Part shown: positions 15,613 through 26,639 of the stretch, in pieces
Layout of the letters: every line of letters starts with the position of its first letter
How positions within the stretch are numbered: position 1 is the stretch's first letter
Assembly: GCA_004017535.1 (NCBI GenBank)
Contig: SAJS01000021.1
Coordinates: 49,063 to 113,062, forward strand
Reading direction: 5' to 3'
Length of the DNA stretch: 64,000 nucleotides
DNA from: Mesorhizobium sp.
Lineage (GTDB): Bacteria; Pseudomonadota; Alphaproteobacteria; Rhizobiales; Rhizobiaceae
The notes under the pieces: generated by a model
Databases searched by the model: none
What the model saw: only the letters and a program-made list of their open reading frames with translations
Told to the model about the DNA's origin: nothing
Position numbers and translations under genes: made by a program

Positions 15613-17088
15613 TCAACACTCGTGTGCCGTCGCGCAGGCGAATTCATCAAACAGGTACGCGGTCTCGTTCCTCGTGCACGGCAATTCGCCTATCAGCTCA
15701 GGCTGGCAATCCCACGGGGCCGGCTGGCGCACCTGAGACCAGATCGGATTGTGAATGGCGAGGTCGATCTGGCGTACGAGTTCCACCATGCCGTCATAGC
15801 CGGCATAAGGATGCTGGCGCTCCTGGTTGATATCGAGCCAGGGCGTCTTGGCCTTGAGCGCAATGAATTGCGTGCGACCGCCCGACAGCATGATATCGGC
15901 CCTGTGTTCAGAGAGCATGGCGTACAGCTCGCTCGCAGCCATGGATTCGAACATGTGCTTGTCGTGCTTGAGAACTTGTTTGATGCGCTCCTTGTCCTGC
16001 ACCGTAGATTTCTTGATCGAGGTGCCGACGATCTCGATTCCGATCTCCATCAGCGCATGGACAACCGACCAGGACTTCACACCGCCTGTGTTGAGCAGCA
16101 CGCGCTTGCCTTGGAGCCTTTGCCGGTAGGATTCGAGTTTCTTCCACGCGATCGCCTCCTGCTGCGCGATCAGCGTCTCTGTGCGCTCGAGGATCTCCGG
16201 ATCGGCGCCCTTCCTCACCAGCAGCCTGACAAGGTTTCGAAGAGCTTGCGATGTGTCGGAGATGCCATAGAAGGAGCCCTCGAAGAACGGGATGTCCCAG
16301 CGCTCCTCCATCTTGCGGGCAAGACTGATCAGCGCGGTCGAGCACACCATCATTGCCGCCCGGGCGCGGTGCGCGGAAGCAATGTCGCGGTAACGCGCAT
16401 CGCCGGGAATGCAGGCGCGCACCCGGATCCCGAGCCGATCGAGGAGCGGCTTTACAAGCCAGAATTCGCCCGAGAGGTTGAATTCGCCAAGGATGTTGAT
16501 GTCGTAGGGTCCGGGGTCGTCGGGTTCGACCGTGCCGATGACATGATCGAGCAACGCCTCGGCGGCGAGCTTGTTGCCGAGGTTCTTGGAGCCTGCCAGG
16601 CCAGGCGCATTGATCGGCACCACGGCCAAACCGAACTTTTCCGTGGCGCGTTTGCACACGGCCTCGATGTCGTCACCGATCAGCGCCGTTACGCAAGTCG
16701 AGTAGACGAAGATCGCCGGCGGCGCGTATGTGTGCTTGATCTCGCGGATCGCCTTGAAGAGTTTCCGCTCGCCCTGCCCCATCACAAGGTCGAGTTCGGT
16801 GAGGTCGGTCGTGAAGCTTGTCCGCCACAAGGTCGGCCCTGACGAAACCGCACCACGGTTGTCCCAAGAATTGCCCTCGCAGGCGAGCGGCGCATGGACC
16901 AGATGCGCAACGTCGGTGATCGGCTGCAGGACGATCTTGGCTCCGTCAAAGGCGCAGCCGCCGGCTGCCGCCCCTGGTGTCAGCGACTTCGAGCAGCCCT
17001 CCTTGCGCGCCTTGGCATCTTTGCCACGGTTCTTATCGCAGGCGGGCTCATCGAAGGCGTCCTTGATTTTGGCGCTGAGGGAGGACAT
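15613..17088 (-). CDS. nifE: Nitrogenase cofactor scaffold subunit NifE
   Basis: A 491-residue NifE, the alpha-like subunit of the NifEN cofactor scaffold. The N-terminus has the family pattern CDKNRGKDAKARKEGCSK and GGCAFDGAKIVLQPITDVAH; further on ACEGNSWDNRG and FVYSTCVTALIGDDIEAVCK carry the conserved cysteines. The C-terminal region includes PWLDINQERQHPYAGYDG. It lies 61 bases after nifK and eight bases before nifN, within the nifH operon. Confidence 0.97.
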   Translation of the reverse strand: MSSLSAKIKDAFDEPACDKNRGKDAKARKEGCSKSLTPGAAAGGCAFDGAKIVLQPITDVAHLVHAPLACEGNSWDNRGAVSSGPTLWRTSFTTDLTELDLVMGQGERKLFKAIREIKHTYAPPAIFVYSTCVTALIGDDIEAVCKRATEKFGLAVVPINAPGLAGSKNLGNKLAAEALLDHVIGTVEPDDPGPYDINILGEFNLSGEFWLVKPLLDRLGIRVRACIPGDARYRDIASAHRARAAMMVCSTALISLARKMEERWDIPFFEGSFYGISDTSQALRNLVRLLVRKGADPEILERTETLIAQQEAIAWKKLESYRQRLQGKRVLLNTGGVKSWSVVHALMEIGIEIVGTSIKKSTVQDKERIKQVLKHDKHMFESMAASELYAMLSEHRADIMLSGGRTQFIALKAKTPWLDINQERQHPYAGYDGMVELVRQIDLAIHNPIWSQVRQPAPWDCQPELIGELPCTRNETAYLFDEFACATAHEC

Positions 17089-17149
17089 TGCTCAGCCTCC
17101 CCAGTCCATTGGGCAAGGAATGGCCTCGGCGAAAAGCCGGCCACGGCTC

Positions 17150-18691
17150 TTAGCGCGTGAGGTCATAGGAATAATCCGTCACACCCGTCTCGCTCGTCTC
17201 GCGATCGAGTTTGTCGAAGATCTTGTCGAGGATCGTCGTCAGCACGCGCAACGCGCCCTGGTAGCCAAAGAGCGCAAAGCGGTGATGATGGTGCCGATCG
17301 AAGATCGGAAACATCAGCCGGATCAGCGGTGTTCCGGTGTCGCGCTCCAGGTACTTGCCGTAGGAATTGCCGATCAAAAGGTCCACCGGCTCGGTAAAGA
17401 GCAGTGAGCGCAGCGCCCACAGGTCCTTGCCCGCCCAAACCTGGGCAGCCTTGCCGAAAGGCGAGGATGCTAGCAGCTTCTTCAAATCGGCTTCCCATGC
17501 CGAGGTGCCATTGGTGGCGAGGCAATGGGTTGGCTCGCCGCCGGTCTCCATGACAAAGCGGGCCATTGCGTGAACGAAGTCGGGATCACCGTAGATGGCG
17601 TATTTCTTACCATGCAACCAGGATTGGCTGTCCGCCATGGCGTCTACCAGTCGGCCGCGCTCGAGGCGAATTGCCTCGGGAATCTCCTTGCCGGAAATCG
17701 CCGCGACCTCCATCAGGAATTCGTCCGTCGCCTGAACGCCGAGCGGATAGTGGAACGAGGCCGTCGCCTGCCCGACCTCCTCGCAATAGCCCAGTGTCTT
17801 TCGGGTGTTGTGATGCTGCAGCGAAAGCGTTGCCTCGGCGTTGAGGGCCTTCTTCACCTCGTTGATCTTCGTGCCCCCGTCATACATGCGGTATTCACCG
17901 TCCGAAGGCGTATCGAACTGGTCAGAGGCATCCTGGATCAATGTATAGGACACGCCCATTACATCGAGCAGGCGCTTGAGCTCCCGGTTGTTGCCGACGC
18001 AGAAGCCGTCGAAGCCCGGAATGATGTTGATGGTTCCTTCGATTTGCGTACGCTCCTGGCCTTTCCAGAAGTGCTCCAAAATGCCTTTGACCATGTTGTC
18101 ATAGCCGTCGACATGACTGCCAACGAAGGCCGGGGTGTGGGCAAAGGGCACGTCGAAGTCGCGCGGGACTGAATCTTCGTCCTTGGCGTTCTGGATGAAG
18201 CTGTGCAGGTCGTCGCCAATGACCTCTGCCATACAGGTCGTCGACACGGCAATCATCTTCGGGTCGTAGAGCTGGTAGGTGTTGGCGAGCCCGTCGACCA
18301 TGTTCTTCAGGCCGCCAAACACCGCCGCATCCTCGGTCATTGAGGAGGAGACCGCCGCGGCAGGCTCCTTGAAATGGCGCGACAGGTGCGAGCGGTAATA
18401 GGCGACGCAACCTTGGCTGCCGTGGACGAAGGACATGGTTCGCTCGAAGCCGGCGGCAGCGAATACCGCACCCAGCGGCTGGCAGGCCTTGGCCGGGTTC
18501 ACGACAAGCGCTTTGCGGGCGAGGTTCTTTTCGCGGTATTCCCACGTCTGGGTGAAATCGCGCTGATCGGAAACGATTTCATCGGGGTGCGGACATTCGA
18601 AGTTTAGCTTCTTCTCAGCGAGCATCTTTCTGTATTCCGGCTCGCGGAACAGGGGAGCGTGATCGAGAATTTTTTCAGCCGACTGCGGCAT
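17150..18691 (-). CDS. nifK: Nitrogenase MoFe protein beta subunit NifK
   Basis: A 513-residue beta subunit carrying part of the P-cluster. P-cluster cysteines are visible in [39 protein letters not shown] and [13 protein letters not shown]. The N-terminal extension [20 protein letters not shown] is typical of Mo-nitrogenase NifK. It is separated from nifD by 129 bases that contain a possible hairpin, and a gap of this size may help tune the relative amounts of subunits. Confidence 0.98.
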   Translation of the reverse strand: MPQSAEKILDHAPLFREPEYRKMLAEKKLNFECPHPDEIVSDQRDFTQTWEYREKNLARKALVVNPAKACQPLGAVFAAAGFERTMSFVHGSQGCVAYYRSHLSRHFKEPAAAVSSSMTEDAAVFGGLKNMVDGLANTYQLYDPKMIAVSTTCMAEVIGDDLHSFIQNAKDEDSVPRDFDVPFAHTPAFVGSHVDGYDNMVKGILEHFWKGQERTQIEGTINIIPGFDGFCVGNNRELKRLLDVMGVSYTLIQDASDQFDTPSDGEYRMYDGGTKINEVKKALNAEATLSLQHHNTRKTLGYCEEVGQATASFHYPLGVQATDEFLMEVAAISGKEIPEAIRLERGRLVDAMADSQSWLHGKKYAIYGDPDFVHAMARFVMETGGEPTHCLATNGTSAWEADLKKLLASSPFGKAAQVWAGKDLWALRSLLFTEPVDLLIGNSYGKYLERDTGTPLIRLMFPIFDRHHHHRFALFGYQGALRVLTTILDKIFDKLDRETSETGVTDYSYDLTR

Positions 18692-18739
18692 GATGATTAC
18701 CTCTTTTGCATCTGGCTGCGCGGGACGGCAGCTCAGGAC

Positions 18740-18775
18740 GTCAAGACGTTCCAGGCTCCGGCGGATCAGAGGCCG
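18740..18775 (-). other. Possible hairpin between nifD and nifK
   Basis: On the minus strand CTCCCGCGG and CCGCCGGAG face each other across a seven-base loop, pairing with one mismatch. It sits in the 129-base intercistronic gap and could act in mRNA processing or stability. Confidence 0.35.
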
Positions 18776-18820
18776 CGGGAGTTCACCGTCTCAGTGGGAG
18801 ACTGGGGCTAAAGCAAATGT

Positions 18821-20323
18821 TTATTCGGCAGCCATCGCCCGCTCATCGCCCCGGCTTCTTTTCCAAGGCGCGTGGAATAGGTCCCAGACCGGGTTGTTAA
18901 TGGCGAGATCCACATCACGTGCGAAAATGGCAAAGCCATCGTAGCCGTGATACGGGCCTGAATAATCCCAGGAATGCATCTGGCGGAACGGTATGCCCAT
19001 CTTCTGCACCGGGTATTTTTCTTTGATTCCCGAGCCGACCAGATTTGGGCGAATCCCTTCGATGAATTTCTCCAACTCATAGCCGGTCACGTCATCGTAG
19101 ATCAGCGTGCCGTTCTTCACGTAGTGGCCGGTGCGCTGATAGTCGTCGCTGTGGGCGAATTCATAGCCGGTGCCCACGATGACCATGCCGAGGTCCTCGT
19201 AGGCCGTGACGACGTGGCGGGGGCGCAGGCCGCCGACATAGAGCATCACGGTATTTCCTTCCAGGCGCGACAGGTACTTGGCGATGACCGCATCAACAAG
19301 CGGCCTGTACTTGGCAATGACCTTTTCGGTCTTCTCCTCGATTTCCGGCCCAAAATGCTTGGCTATGTTGCGCAGAGAGGCTTCGATCTGGGAGGGACCG
19401 AAGAAATTGTACTCCATCCAGGCGACGCCATACTTTTCTTCCATATGCCGACAGATGTAATTCATCGACCGGTAGCAGTGGATGAGATTGAGCTTAGCCT
19501 TCGGGGCGCGCTCGATCTCTGCGAGTGTGGCGTCACCCGACCAGTTGCCAACCACGCGCAGCCCTATCTCCTCAAGCAGTATGCGCGAGGCCCAGGCATC
19601 GCCGCCGATATTGTAGTCGCCGATGACGTTGACGTCGTAGGGGCCGGCCTCGAACTTGACATCCTTTTTGTCGAAGACCCAATCCCGGATTGCATCATTG
19701 GCGATGTGGTGGCCAAGCGACTGCGAGACGCCGCGGAAGCCCTCGCAGCGTACCGGCACGATCGTCTTGTCATACTCCTTGGTCTTTTTGCGAGAAACGG
19801 CCTCGGTGTCATCGCCAATCAGGCCGATAGGGCATTCGGACTGCACGGTGATGCCGTTGTTGAGCGGAAACAAGACTTCAATCTCGTCAATGATCTGTTC
19901 CAGCTTCTTGTCGCCGCCGAAGACGATGTCCTTCTCCTGGAAATCGGAGGTGAACTGCATTGTCCCGAACGTGTCGACGCCCGTTGTACCGACGTAGTAG
20001 TTGCGGCGCTGCGACCAAGAATATTGGCCGCAGCCGACCGGGCCGTGCGAGATATGGACCATATCCTTGACTGGCCCCCACACCACGCCTTTCGAACCAG
20101 CATATGCACAGCCGCGAATCGTCATCACCCCGGGAATGGACTTGATGTTCGATTTGACGTCGCATTCGGAAAGGACCTCGCTTTCCCCGCCAGCCTCGTT
20201 GCCGCTCTTTGCGACGTTGAGGTGCTTCTTGCGGCGCTTCGCCGCCTTGTCGGGATAATGCGACAGCACCTCTTCGATAAGCTTCGCATGAAGAGCACCG
20301 TCATTCTCGTATTCCCGGCTCAT
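18821..20323 (-). CDS. nifD: Nitrogenase MoFe protein alpha subunit NifD
   Basis: A 500-residue alpha subunit holding FeMo-cofactor. P-cluster cysteines occur in [24 protein letters not shown] and [13 protein letters not shown]; the cofactor ligands are the Cys in [11 protein letters not shown] and the His in [14 protein letters not shown]. The start at 20323 is chosen because a GGGGGACTC sequence precedes it and [10 protein letters not shown] is the usual terminus; the open frame reaches 11 codons further. It is the second gene of the nifH operon, 87 bases after nifH. Confidence 0.98.
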   Translation of the reverse strand: MSREYENDGALHAKLIEEVLSHYPDKAAKRRKKHLNVAKSGNEAGGESEVLSECDVKSNIKSIPGVMTIRGCAYAGSKGVVWGPVKDMVHISHGPVGCGQYSWSQRRNYYVGTTGVDTFGTMQFTSDFQEKDIVFGGDKKLEQIIDEIEVLFPLNNGITVQSECPIGLIGDDTEAVSRKKTKEYDKTIVPVRCEGFRGVSQSLGHHIANDAIRDWVFDKKDVKFEAGPYDVNVIGDYNIGGDAWASRILLEEIGLRVVGNWSGDATLAEIERAPKAKLNLIHCYRSMNYICRHMEEKYGVAWMEYNFFGPSQIEASLRNIAKHFGPEIEEKTEKVIAKYRPLVDAVIAKYLSRLEGNTVMLYVGGLRPRHVVTAYEDLGMVIVGTGYEFAHSDDYQRTGHYVKNGTLIYDDVTGYELEKFIEGIRPNLVGSGIKEKYPVQKMGIPFRQMHSWDYSGPYHGYDGFAIFARDVDLAINNPVWDLFHAPWKRSRGDERAMAAE

Positions 20324-20410
20324 GAGTCCCCCTTTCAAGGTTGGGTGACGCCTCAACGAATAGGCGCCGTTCTCTGCAAGGCGCGCCGATTCATGGCAGC
20401 GCTAATGTCA

Positions 20411-21325
<915 letters not shown>

Positions 21326-21344
21326 CTAATCATCGCGACTGCCC

Positions 21345-21360
21345 GCGACACAAGTGCCGA
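21345..21360 (-). promoter_or_regulatory. Sigma-54 -24/-12 promoter of nifH
   Basis: The minus strand reads TCGGCACTTGTGTCGC, with GG and GC in the required spacing. It gives a leader of about 30 bases to the nifH ATG and lies about 140 bases below the NifA site at 21498-21513. The -12 half (TCGC) is a weaker match than the -24 half. Confidence 0.65.
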
Positions 21361-21497
21361 TAGGCAGCTCGTGCCGCCTCACACCAAGCATCGCAAAAAG
21401 CGTACCAGCGTGATCGGCCGATCCCAGAAGAAACTTTGTCATTAAATTCCAGCCGCTTAGACGGCGGCAAAACGCGCGAGCGGGCCTTTCAGGCGTC

Positions 21498-21513
21498 TGT
21501 CACGGACACGACA
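21498..21513. promoter_or_regulatory. NifA upstream activator site of nifH
   Basis: TGT-CACGGACACG-ACA is a perfect, nearly palindromic TGT-N10-ACA site. The bases that follow (to about 21531) repeat a CGACA motif and closely match the sequence beside the NifA-type site upstream of iscN (48739-48770). Confidence 0.85.
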
Positions 21514-21870
21514 AAGCCGACACAGATTGTCGTGCGCCATCCAAACCGCCGTGTGTCGAGCTCGAAGCGGGAGAATGGGGAGTTAGCCCAAAGCTGATGG
21601 CGAGACCATCGGAAGACATCGGCTCTTGTCTTACCAGCCTGCCATTGATCGGGCGGTCGCTGGATGAGCAGGAGCCTGGGGCTTGACCGCGGCGCGGGTA
21701 GTTCAGGCAGGCTTACAGAGCGGGAACGCCGGCGGCCGATAGACATCCGCGCTTAACCTTTCATAGCCCGTCTACAAGTTGGTTCCGCCGACGCGCTATA
21801 TGGAAGCCAAATAATTCAGTAGCTTAGCCGAGAGCATTGATATTTTCAGAAAGATACGTGTTATACGCGT
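21514..21870. other. Intergenic stretch, nothing recognised
   Basis: Upstream of the nifH activator site no gene or promoter is recognised before the start of the sunset-domain pseudogene. Confidence 0.4.
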
Positions 21871-22160
21871 ATGAACCGCCGAACCCATGGCCGGCGCCCT
21901 CATGCGCGTGAGACCCCGTTGTGGGCGAGGCTCGCGACTGGCTGCACGATCCTAGCCGGCCTGCTTGCCATTGAGTTTGGTCCCGCCGCGGTAGGCTGCG
22001 GCATCAAGGGCAACATCAGCTACAACACTGGCAAGAAGATTATCACGTTCTTGGACAGGAATCTTACTGGGAGACACGCATCAACCTATTGAAGGGCGAG
22101 CGGTGGTTTTGTTCAGAGGAAGCTGCACGAAAGGCGGGCGGGCGGGCTTCGAGAGGTTAG
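21871..22160 (+). pseudogene. Sunset-domain (thermonuclease-associated) protein, frameshifted
   Basis: The first frame encodes a short leader with one hydrophobic helix (ARLATGCTILAGLLAIEF) and then CGIKGNISYNTGKKI, the start of a sunset domain as found at the C-terminus of thermonuclease-family proteins. The rest of that domain continues in another frame: ETRINLLKGERWFCSEEAARKAG, ending at 22160. The shift lies near 22045-22060. Restoring one frame gives a small exported protein of about 95 residues, close to the usual rhizobial form. As it stands the gene is inactive. Confidence 0.7.
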
Positions 22161-22417
22161 TGTCGCGCAGCTTGCAGATCTGCCCACGGGGCCGCCACGA
22201 TCGCAAAGTGTGTACAAAAGCGCCCTCTCTGCCGAACTGAACAGTGCTCACGGCCATAGCCTCGGATGAGCCCGACTGGCTTGACCTCTGCATGATGAGA
22301 GCAGCTTTTACACCAGGTGCGCAGCACATGTCTTTAACGAACGCATCGTCTTCAAGAATATAGAGAGCAATTCGGAAAACCGAGTAGTTGTCGGCGAAGC
22401 TAGGAGAAGGTATACAC

Positions 22418-22620
22418 CGCACTCTTGTTACCCCAGAGTAGAACGTGCAGCTGCGGCAAGACGCGGGCTTCGAACCACCTGTCGCTGGTCACCTTTTCGA
22501 CCAGCTATTCCATGCGCATCATATTCCGTCGGACTCGACAGAGACGTCTTCATTACCACGGCGGGGCGGCGTGTGATTGCCGGGTTGCAGACAAACCTCG
22601 CCGCGACGTCTTTGGGACGA
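22418..22620 (-). pseudogene. queE: queE 3' fragment
   Basis: About 200 bp match the 3' end of the intact queE at 24342-24570 on the same strand, base for base over long stretches, including the segment encoding [17 protein letters not shown]. Small deletions and changes break the frame (for example a gap after about 22588). It lies about 1.8 kb from the intact gene, on the other side of the carbonic anhydrase gene. Confidence 0.85.
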
Positions 22621-22756
22621 GTGGTGCCGGCACCGAATCCCTATTATTTAGACTAGCCAGCTTGGGGAGCGCCGTCAGACCGCCAGACCGGAAGAGGAGG
22701 CTTCGCGCCAAGTTGTGCCAAGAATGTTGGACCGTGCGGAACCGCTGGGGCGGCGC

Positions 22757-23509
22757 TCAACTCTGGCGCAGGATGAAGCGTCGATTGGGTGAATGAATAG
22801 GGCGCGCGTTCGACGGGTAGAGTGAGGCAAATCGCTGGATGTCTGCCGGATCAACGTCAACCGGTTCCATCGCCACCATCCACTCGACGTTTTCGGTGCA
22901 CGGCGGCGTCGTCAGTGAGCCCTCATAAGTCCAATAGCCAAGCGAGGCTGGCAGAAGCCAGTTGGGATTCACCTCGTCGATCGTCACCTCCCCATTCGGC
23001 AGTTCGGGAAAGGCCGCAGCAAGGGCAGCAAAGCTGGCATTTGTCGCGCCGGGCGTTAAAAAGACGCCCAGCACGCCCAGAGTACCACTTTGCGTGTCCT
23101 TGTGAACGAAATGCACCTCCATCGGGAAGCTCTTGCCCGCCACGTGATGTTCGCTTGGCGCATGGAAATGGAACTGTACCAGTTCGTAGACACGATCGCC
23201 GCGGGTCAGCGTGCTGCCTTGTGGCATATTGATTTGAAGGGTGTGGCCGTTGTTCACCATGTTGCCGCCGCCCTTGTGCCAGCCGATGGCGATATGCGGG
23301 ATATCCGCCTTGACCGCGCTGTTGATATTGATCGGCGATTGCTGCGTGCCGGCAGAGCATACGAAATTTCCCTTATCCAGATCAGCCCAGTGCTCCGGTC
23401 CGACCGGACCGGTGTACCCCCAATGGGCACTGGTCGCTTGGGCGGCTTGAACGCAAATCCGGCATGCGCCGAGCGCAACCAACCCTTTGATCAGGTGACG
23501 ACGATACAT
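22757..23509 (-). CDS. caa: Alpha-carbonic anhydrase, exported
   Basis: A 250-residue alpha-class carbonic anhydrase that interconverts CO2 and bicarbonate. The zinc histidines are in VQFHFHAPSEHH and MEVHFVHKD; the substrate pocket residues TTPPCTENVEWMV are present, as is QSPININ near the N-terminus. The leader MYRRHLIKGLVALGACRI looks like a signal peptide with a twin-arginine, so a periplasmic enzyme is inferred. The start at 23509 skips 21 upstream in-frame codons. An alpha-type carbonic anhydrase gene on the symbiosis island is known from M. loti and is expressed in nodules. Flanked on one side by a queE fragment and on the other by a gap, then intact que genes. Confidence 0.93.
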   Translation of the reverse strand: MYRRHLIKGLVALGACRICVQAAQATSAHWGYTGPVGPEHWADLDKGNFVCSAGTQQSPININSAVKADIPHIAIGWHKGGGNMVNNGHTLQINMPQGSTLTRGDRVYELVQFHFHAPSEHHVAGKSFPMEVHFVHKDTQSGTLGVLGVFLTPGATNASFAALAAAFPELPNGEVTIDEVNPNWLLPASLGYWTYEGSLTTPPCTENVEWMVAMEPVDVDPADIQRFASLYPSNARPIHSPNRRFILRQS

Positions 23510-23572
23510 ATTGCTTTTGCTCCTCTTGCGAACTGATGTTGGTGGCTGCCCTAATGGACGCGTGATGGCCAA

Positions 23573-24341
23573 TCGGCGCGGCCACTATTGTTGTCCTACT
23601 GACGGATGCCCGCATGCCTTGGCGTGCTTTCATAAGTGCGGCTGCCGTTTCTCGGCTGGCCGGCTTCTGCAGCCCGCAACGGGGGCAGTTTCAACCAGCT
23701 AAACGATAAAAAATTTGAGCAGACCAGCGCTTGACCCCCGCCGCAAAGGCACAGGCGAAGGTGATCACTGCGCGGCTGCCGCGCGCCGGAGGCCGCATCG
23801 CTATACTTTACACTCGCTGCCCAAGGAGACGCAGGCGACCCCAATACGTTTTCATCGCTACTCCCGACGCAGCCGACGACGCCACGAAAACGTTGCTATA
23901 TTTCACGTTGGGCCAGTGAGGAAATCGATCTTCTTTATGGAAGGCATTTGCGCAATGGATGCATTCCCATGCACATCGCCGTTCTGTTTAGCAGCTGCCA
24001 TTGACCGGCGGGGCCAGCCCCTTTGGGCGTTCTGGTGTCTGACAGTCGTGCGTCAGGCCGGACAATGAGATACATCGATAAGAGCTGGACAAGGATGAGG
24101 GGATGACGTGCTTGCGACGGAGCAGGTGGGGCGAGAAGGCCAGTTCTTGCGGATTTCAACTTTGCGTGACGACAGCTCATCGGAGTCAAGGTGACACACG
24201 CCGGCAGCGGGGTGTCCGGGCAGTTTCCAGCCGCACAATCGCGAGACCGCTGACGCGAACAAAGCTCGGCTGTACTCGGCACGCGAAGAGAGCCTGCCAA
24301 GCCGTCGGAGCCCGGCCTTCCGGTGCGACGCAAGCCGCAGA
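23573..24341. other. Gap between carbonic anhydrase and queE, nothing recognised
   Basis: About 770 bases without a supported gene. One minus-strand frame (23935-24333) is open for 132 codons but shows no domain and no binding site. No NifA site or -24/-12 element was found for the carbonic anhydrase gene. Confidence 0.4.
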
Positions 24342-25067
24342 CTAGACCGCCCTCTTGTTACCCCAAAGCAGAACGTGCAGCTGCGGCAACACGCGGGCTT
24401 CGAACCACCTGTCGCTAGTCACCCTTTCGACAAGCCATTCCATTCGCATCATTATTCCGTCCAAGTCGACAGAGGCGTCTTCACTGCCAGGGCGCGGCGG
24501 CGTGTGATTGCCGGGTTGCAGATAGATCGGAAGGTGCGGATATCTCGCCGCGACTTCTTTGGCGTAGGCATAGTCACTCTCGTCGAAAACGACGAGCTTG
24601 AGCACGATTTGCGGCTTCTCTTGCGCCGCTTCGAGGCATGCATCAAACGCAGCCCAACGGGTCGTCATCTCGCTGGACGGCGGCTTTGGGCTAAGGGTCA
24701 GCACGTCAAGATCCGCAAACCACTCCCTCACCACGGAACCCTGCGTTTCCAGTGCAAAACGATAGCCCTCGCGATGGCCTCGTTCTATGAGGGGACCGAA
24801 CGGCTGAATGGCCGGGTTGCCGCCTGACAAGGAGACCATAACCGGCCTGCCGCCGGAAAGCGCATGGACGGTTTGCCACACGGCATCGATAGGCATCGGT
24901 AGCCATTCATGGCGATACTGATTGTCCACCGCGTGAAGGCTGTCGCACCATGAACAGCGATAATCACATCCGCCGGTTCTGATGAACACCGTCGGCAAGC
25001 CGATGAGCACGCCCTCGCCCTGGATAGTCGGCCCGAATATCTCGCTCACACGGATTGCAGGATGCAT
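24342..25067 (-). CDS. queE: 7-carboxy-7-deazaguanine synthase QueE
   Basis: A 241-residue radical SAM enzyme that converts 6-carboxytetrahydropterin to 7-carboxy-7-deazaguanine in preQ0/queuosine synthesis. The cluster motif CDYRCSWCD is at about residue 33; [12 protein letters not shown] and the C-terminal [13 protein letters not shown] are typical. The start at 25067 follows queD by five bases. Last gene of a compact queC-queD-queE operon. A decayed copy of its 3' end is at 22418-22620. Confidence 0.93.
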   Translation of the reverse strand: MHPAIRVSEIFGPTIQGEGVLIGLPTVFIRTGGCDYRCSWCDSLHAVDNQYRHEWLPMPIDAVWQTVHALSGGRPVMVSLSGGNPAIQPFGPLIERGHREGYRFALETQGSVVREWFADLDVLTLSPKPPSSEMTTRWAAFDACLEAAQEKPQIVLKLVVFDESDYAYAKEVAARYPHLPIYLQPGNHTPPRPGSEDASVDLDGIMMRMEWLVERVTSDRWFEARVLPQLHVLLWGNKRAV

Positions 25068-25072
25068 GTCGG

Positions 25073-25429
25073 TCACGGACGGTATTCCGCCCAAGTTTTC
25101 GGTGTTTCGCTAACGCGCACGGCCGCGGTCTGCGGCAGACGTGCCTTGCACCATTCATAGAAATGTCTGGCCAGGCATTCCGCCGTGACCTTCTCATGTC
25201 CCAGCACGTCGTTGAGGTGCCGATGGTCGAAGCTCTCGTCAATGTAGCGTTTGAGCGGCGCCAGATCGTGATAGTCGCGCACGAAGCCGTGGGCGTCCAG
25301 TTCCTTGGCCGACAGCTCCACTACGACGACATAGTTATGCCCGTGCAGGCGCGCGCATTGATGGTTGGGAGGCAAGGAGGTGAGCTGATGCGAGGCCGAG
25401 AAGTGGAATTCCTTGCTGATGTGGAACAT
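25073..25429 (-). CDS. queD: 6-carboxytetrahydropterin synthase QueD
   Basis: A 118-residue enzyme of the 6-pyruvoyltetrahydropterin synthase fold. Zinc histidines are in [11 protein letters not shown] and [15 protein letters not shown]; the active-site [10 protein letters not shown] block is present. Its start codon overlaps the queC stop (TAATG), so the two are translationally coupled. Confidence 0.94.
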   Translation of the reverse strand: MFHISKEFHFSASHQLTSLPPNHQCARLHGHNYVVVVELSAKELDAHGFVRDYHDLAPLKRYIDESFDHRHLNDVLGHEKVTAECLARHFYEWCKARLPQTAAVRVSETPKTWAEYRP

Positions 25430-26130
25430 TACGCGCGCCTCCTGCGCAGCGCCTCAAGCCAGAAATCGGCGTCCTCGTAGTCGGTGGGATCAGCGTGCCC
25501 GGCGAGATGGAACGCTTCGCGCCGCTCGACGCAGGTCCCGCATCGTCCGCAGTGACGCACGCCGCCCTTGTAACAGGACCAGGTCTCAGCAAACGGGGTG
25601 CCGTATCTTGCGCCATCCGCAACAATGTCAGCTTTTCCGAGATTCACATACGGTGCATAGAGGCGTATCTGCGCATAGCCGTCGAGCGCGCGGTCTTGCA
25701 TTGTCTGGAAAGCTTCAATGAAGGCCGGACGGCAATCGGGATAGATGAAATGGTCCCCACCATGCACGGCCGCCGCCACCGCTTCGGCGCTGTGGGCGGC
25801 GGCGAGACCGAAGGCGATTGCCAACATGATGGCATTGCGGTTCGGCACCACCGTAATCTTCATCGTGTCTTCGGCGTAGTGGCCGTCCGGCACGTCGATA
25901 CTGCTAGTCAGCGCTGAGCCGGAAAGGCCACGGCCAATTTCGCCGATGTCGATGATCTGGTGCGGGACCTTCAGTCGCTGCGCGCAAAGAGCGGCGAAGC
26001 CCAATTCCTTCCTGTGCCGTTGGCCATAGTCGAAAGATAGAAGGCCGGTGAGTTCGTGCTCCGCTGCCACCATGTGAGCAAGGGAAACGGAGTCCAATCC
26101 GCCAGAGCAGACGGCGAGAGTCTTCATCAT
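25429..26130 (-). CDS. queC: 7-cyano-7-deazaguanine synthase QueC
   Basis: A 233-residue ATP-dependent enzyme making preQ0 from 7-carboxy-7-deazaguanine. The PP-loop is VCSGGLDSVSLAHM; the C-terminal zinc cysteines are in SCYKGGVRHCGRCGTCVERREAF. The start is one of two adjacent ATGs at 26130 and 26127, preceded by AAGGATACC. A GTP cyclohydrolase step, QueF and Tgt are not in the window. A decayed 5' copy lies at 1074-1252 in the opposite orientation. Presence inside the symbiosis region suggests extra queuosine or 7-deazaguanine capacity in nodules. Confidence 0.95.
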   Translation of the reverse strand: MMKTLAVCSGGLDSVSLAHMVAAEHELTGLLSFDYGQRHRKELGFAALCAQRLKVPHQIIDIGEIGRGLSGSALTSSIDVPDGHYAEDTMKITVVPNRNAIMLAIAFGLAAAHSAEAVAAAVHGGDHFIYPDCRPAFIEAFQTMQDRALDGYAQIRLYAPYVNLGKADIVADGARYGTPFAETWSCYKGGVRHCGRCGTCVERREAFHLAGHADPTDYEDADFWLEALRRRRA

Positions 26131-26639
26131 TGGTATCCTTGTTTTGACCGGGTAAGGCTGCGACCGGAGATTTCTCTGCGCCCCCACTACTCCAGTGACT
26201 CAGTTTTGTGAACCGGGAGAATTTGCGCTCAGCCCGATTGGAACGGAAGTGCGTCGCGTCCAACACGCGTGATCAATAAAAGTTGAGCGCTTCAGCAGTT
26301 TGTTTCGCATCGCGCCAACTTTCGCAACCTGCTGTCGGATCGTCGACTTCGAGACAAGGTGATGTTCGGCCGACATCGGCTGACTCTCAATTAAGCCGCA
26401 GAACACATGTTGGCTTTCTGGCCTTCGCTTGTGCGGTTGGCACGACAATTGATATTCTATTTGTGGGGCGGCACACCCCGCCAGCCGAAAGTGGCAGTGA
26501 GCTCCTTCAGGCGCAGGTTGATGTGCTGATTATTCGGCGATTTTCCGATCTCGAACCAGAAAGCGAGGGCGACATGGATGCCAGCAAATTTGACATTGGC
26601 GACATCCGCCTGGAGAACCCTGCGCGGCGCGATTGAGGC
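26131..26639. other. Gap between queC and transposon debris
   Basis: No recognised gene. It contains a sigma-54-like sequence at 26437 and a weak open frame (to 26636) reading EGDMDASKFDIGDIRLENPA, family unknown, that ends just before the IS630 fragment. Confidence 0.4.
26437..26452 (+). promoter_or_regulatory. Orphan sigma-54-like sequence
   Basis: TTGGCACGACAATTGA matches the RpoN consensus except that the last position of the -12 element is A instead of C. No TGT-N10-ACA site is found upstream. Downstream lies an unrecognised open frame, then the IS630 fragment, so any gene it once served may be lost. Confidence 0.35.

Noticed and set aside
15622-16842. A 406-codon plus-strand frame antisense to nifE
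   Set aside because: Mirror of the nifE coding sequence; no family resemblance.
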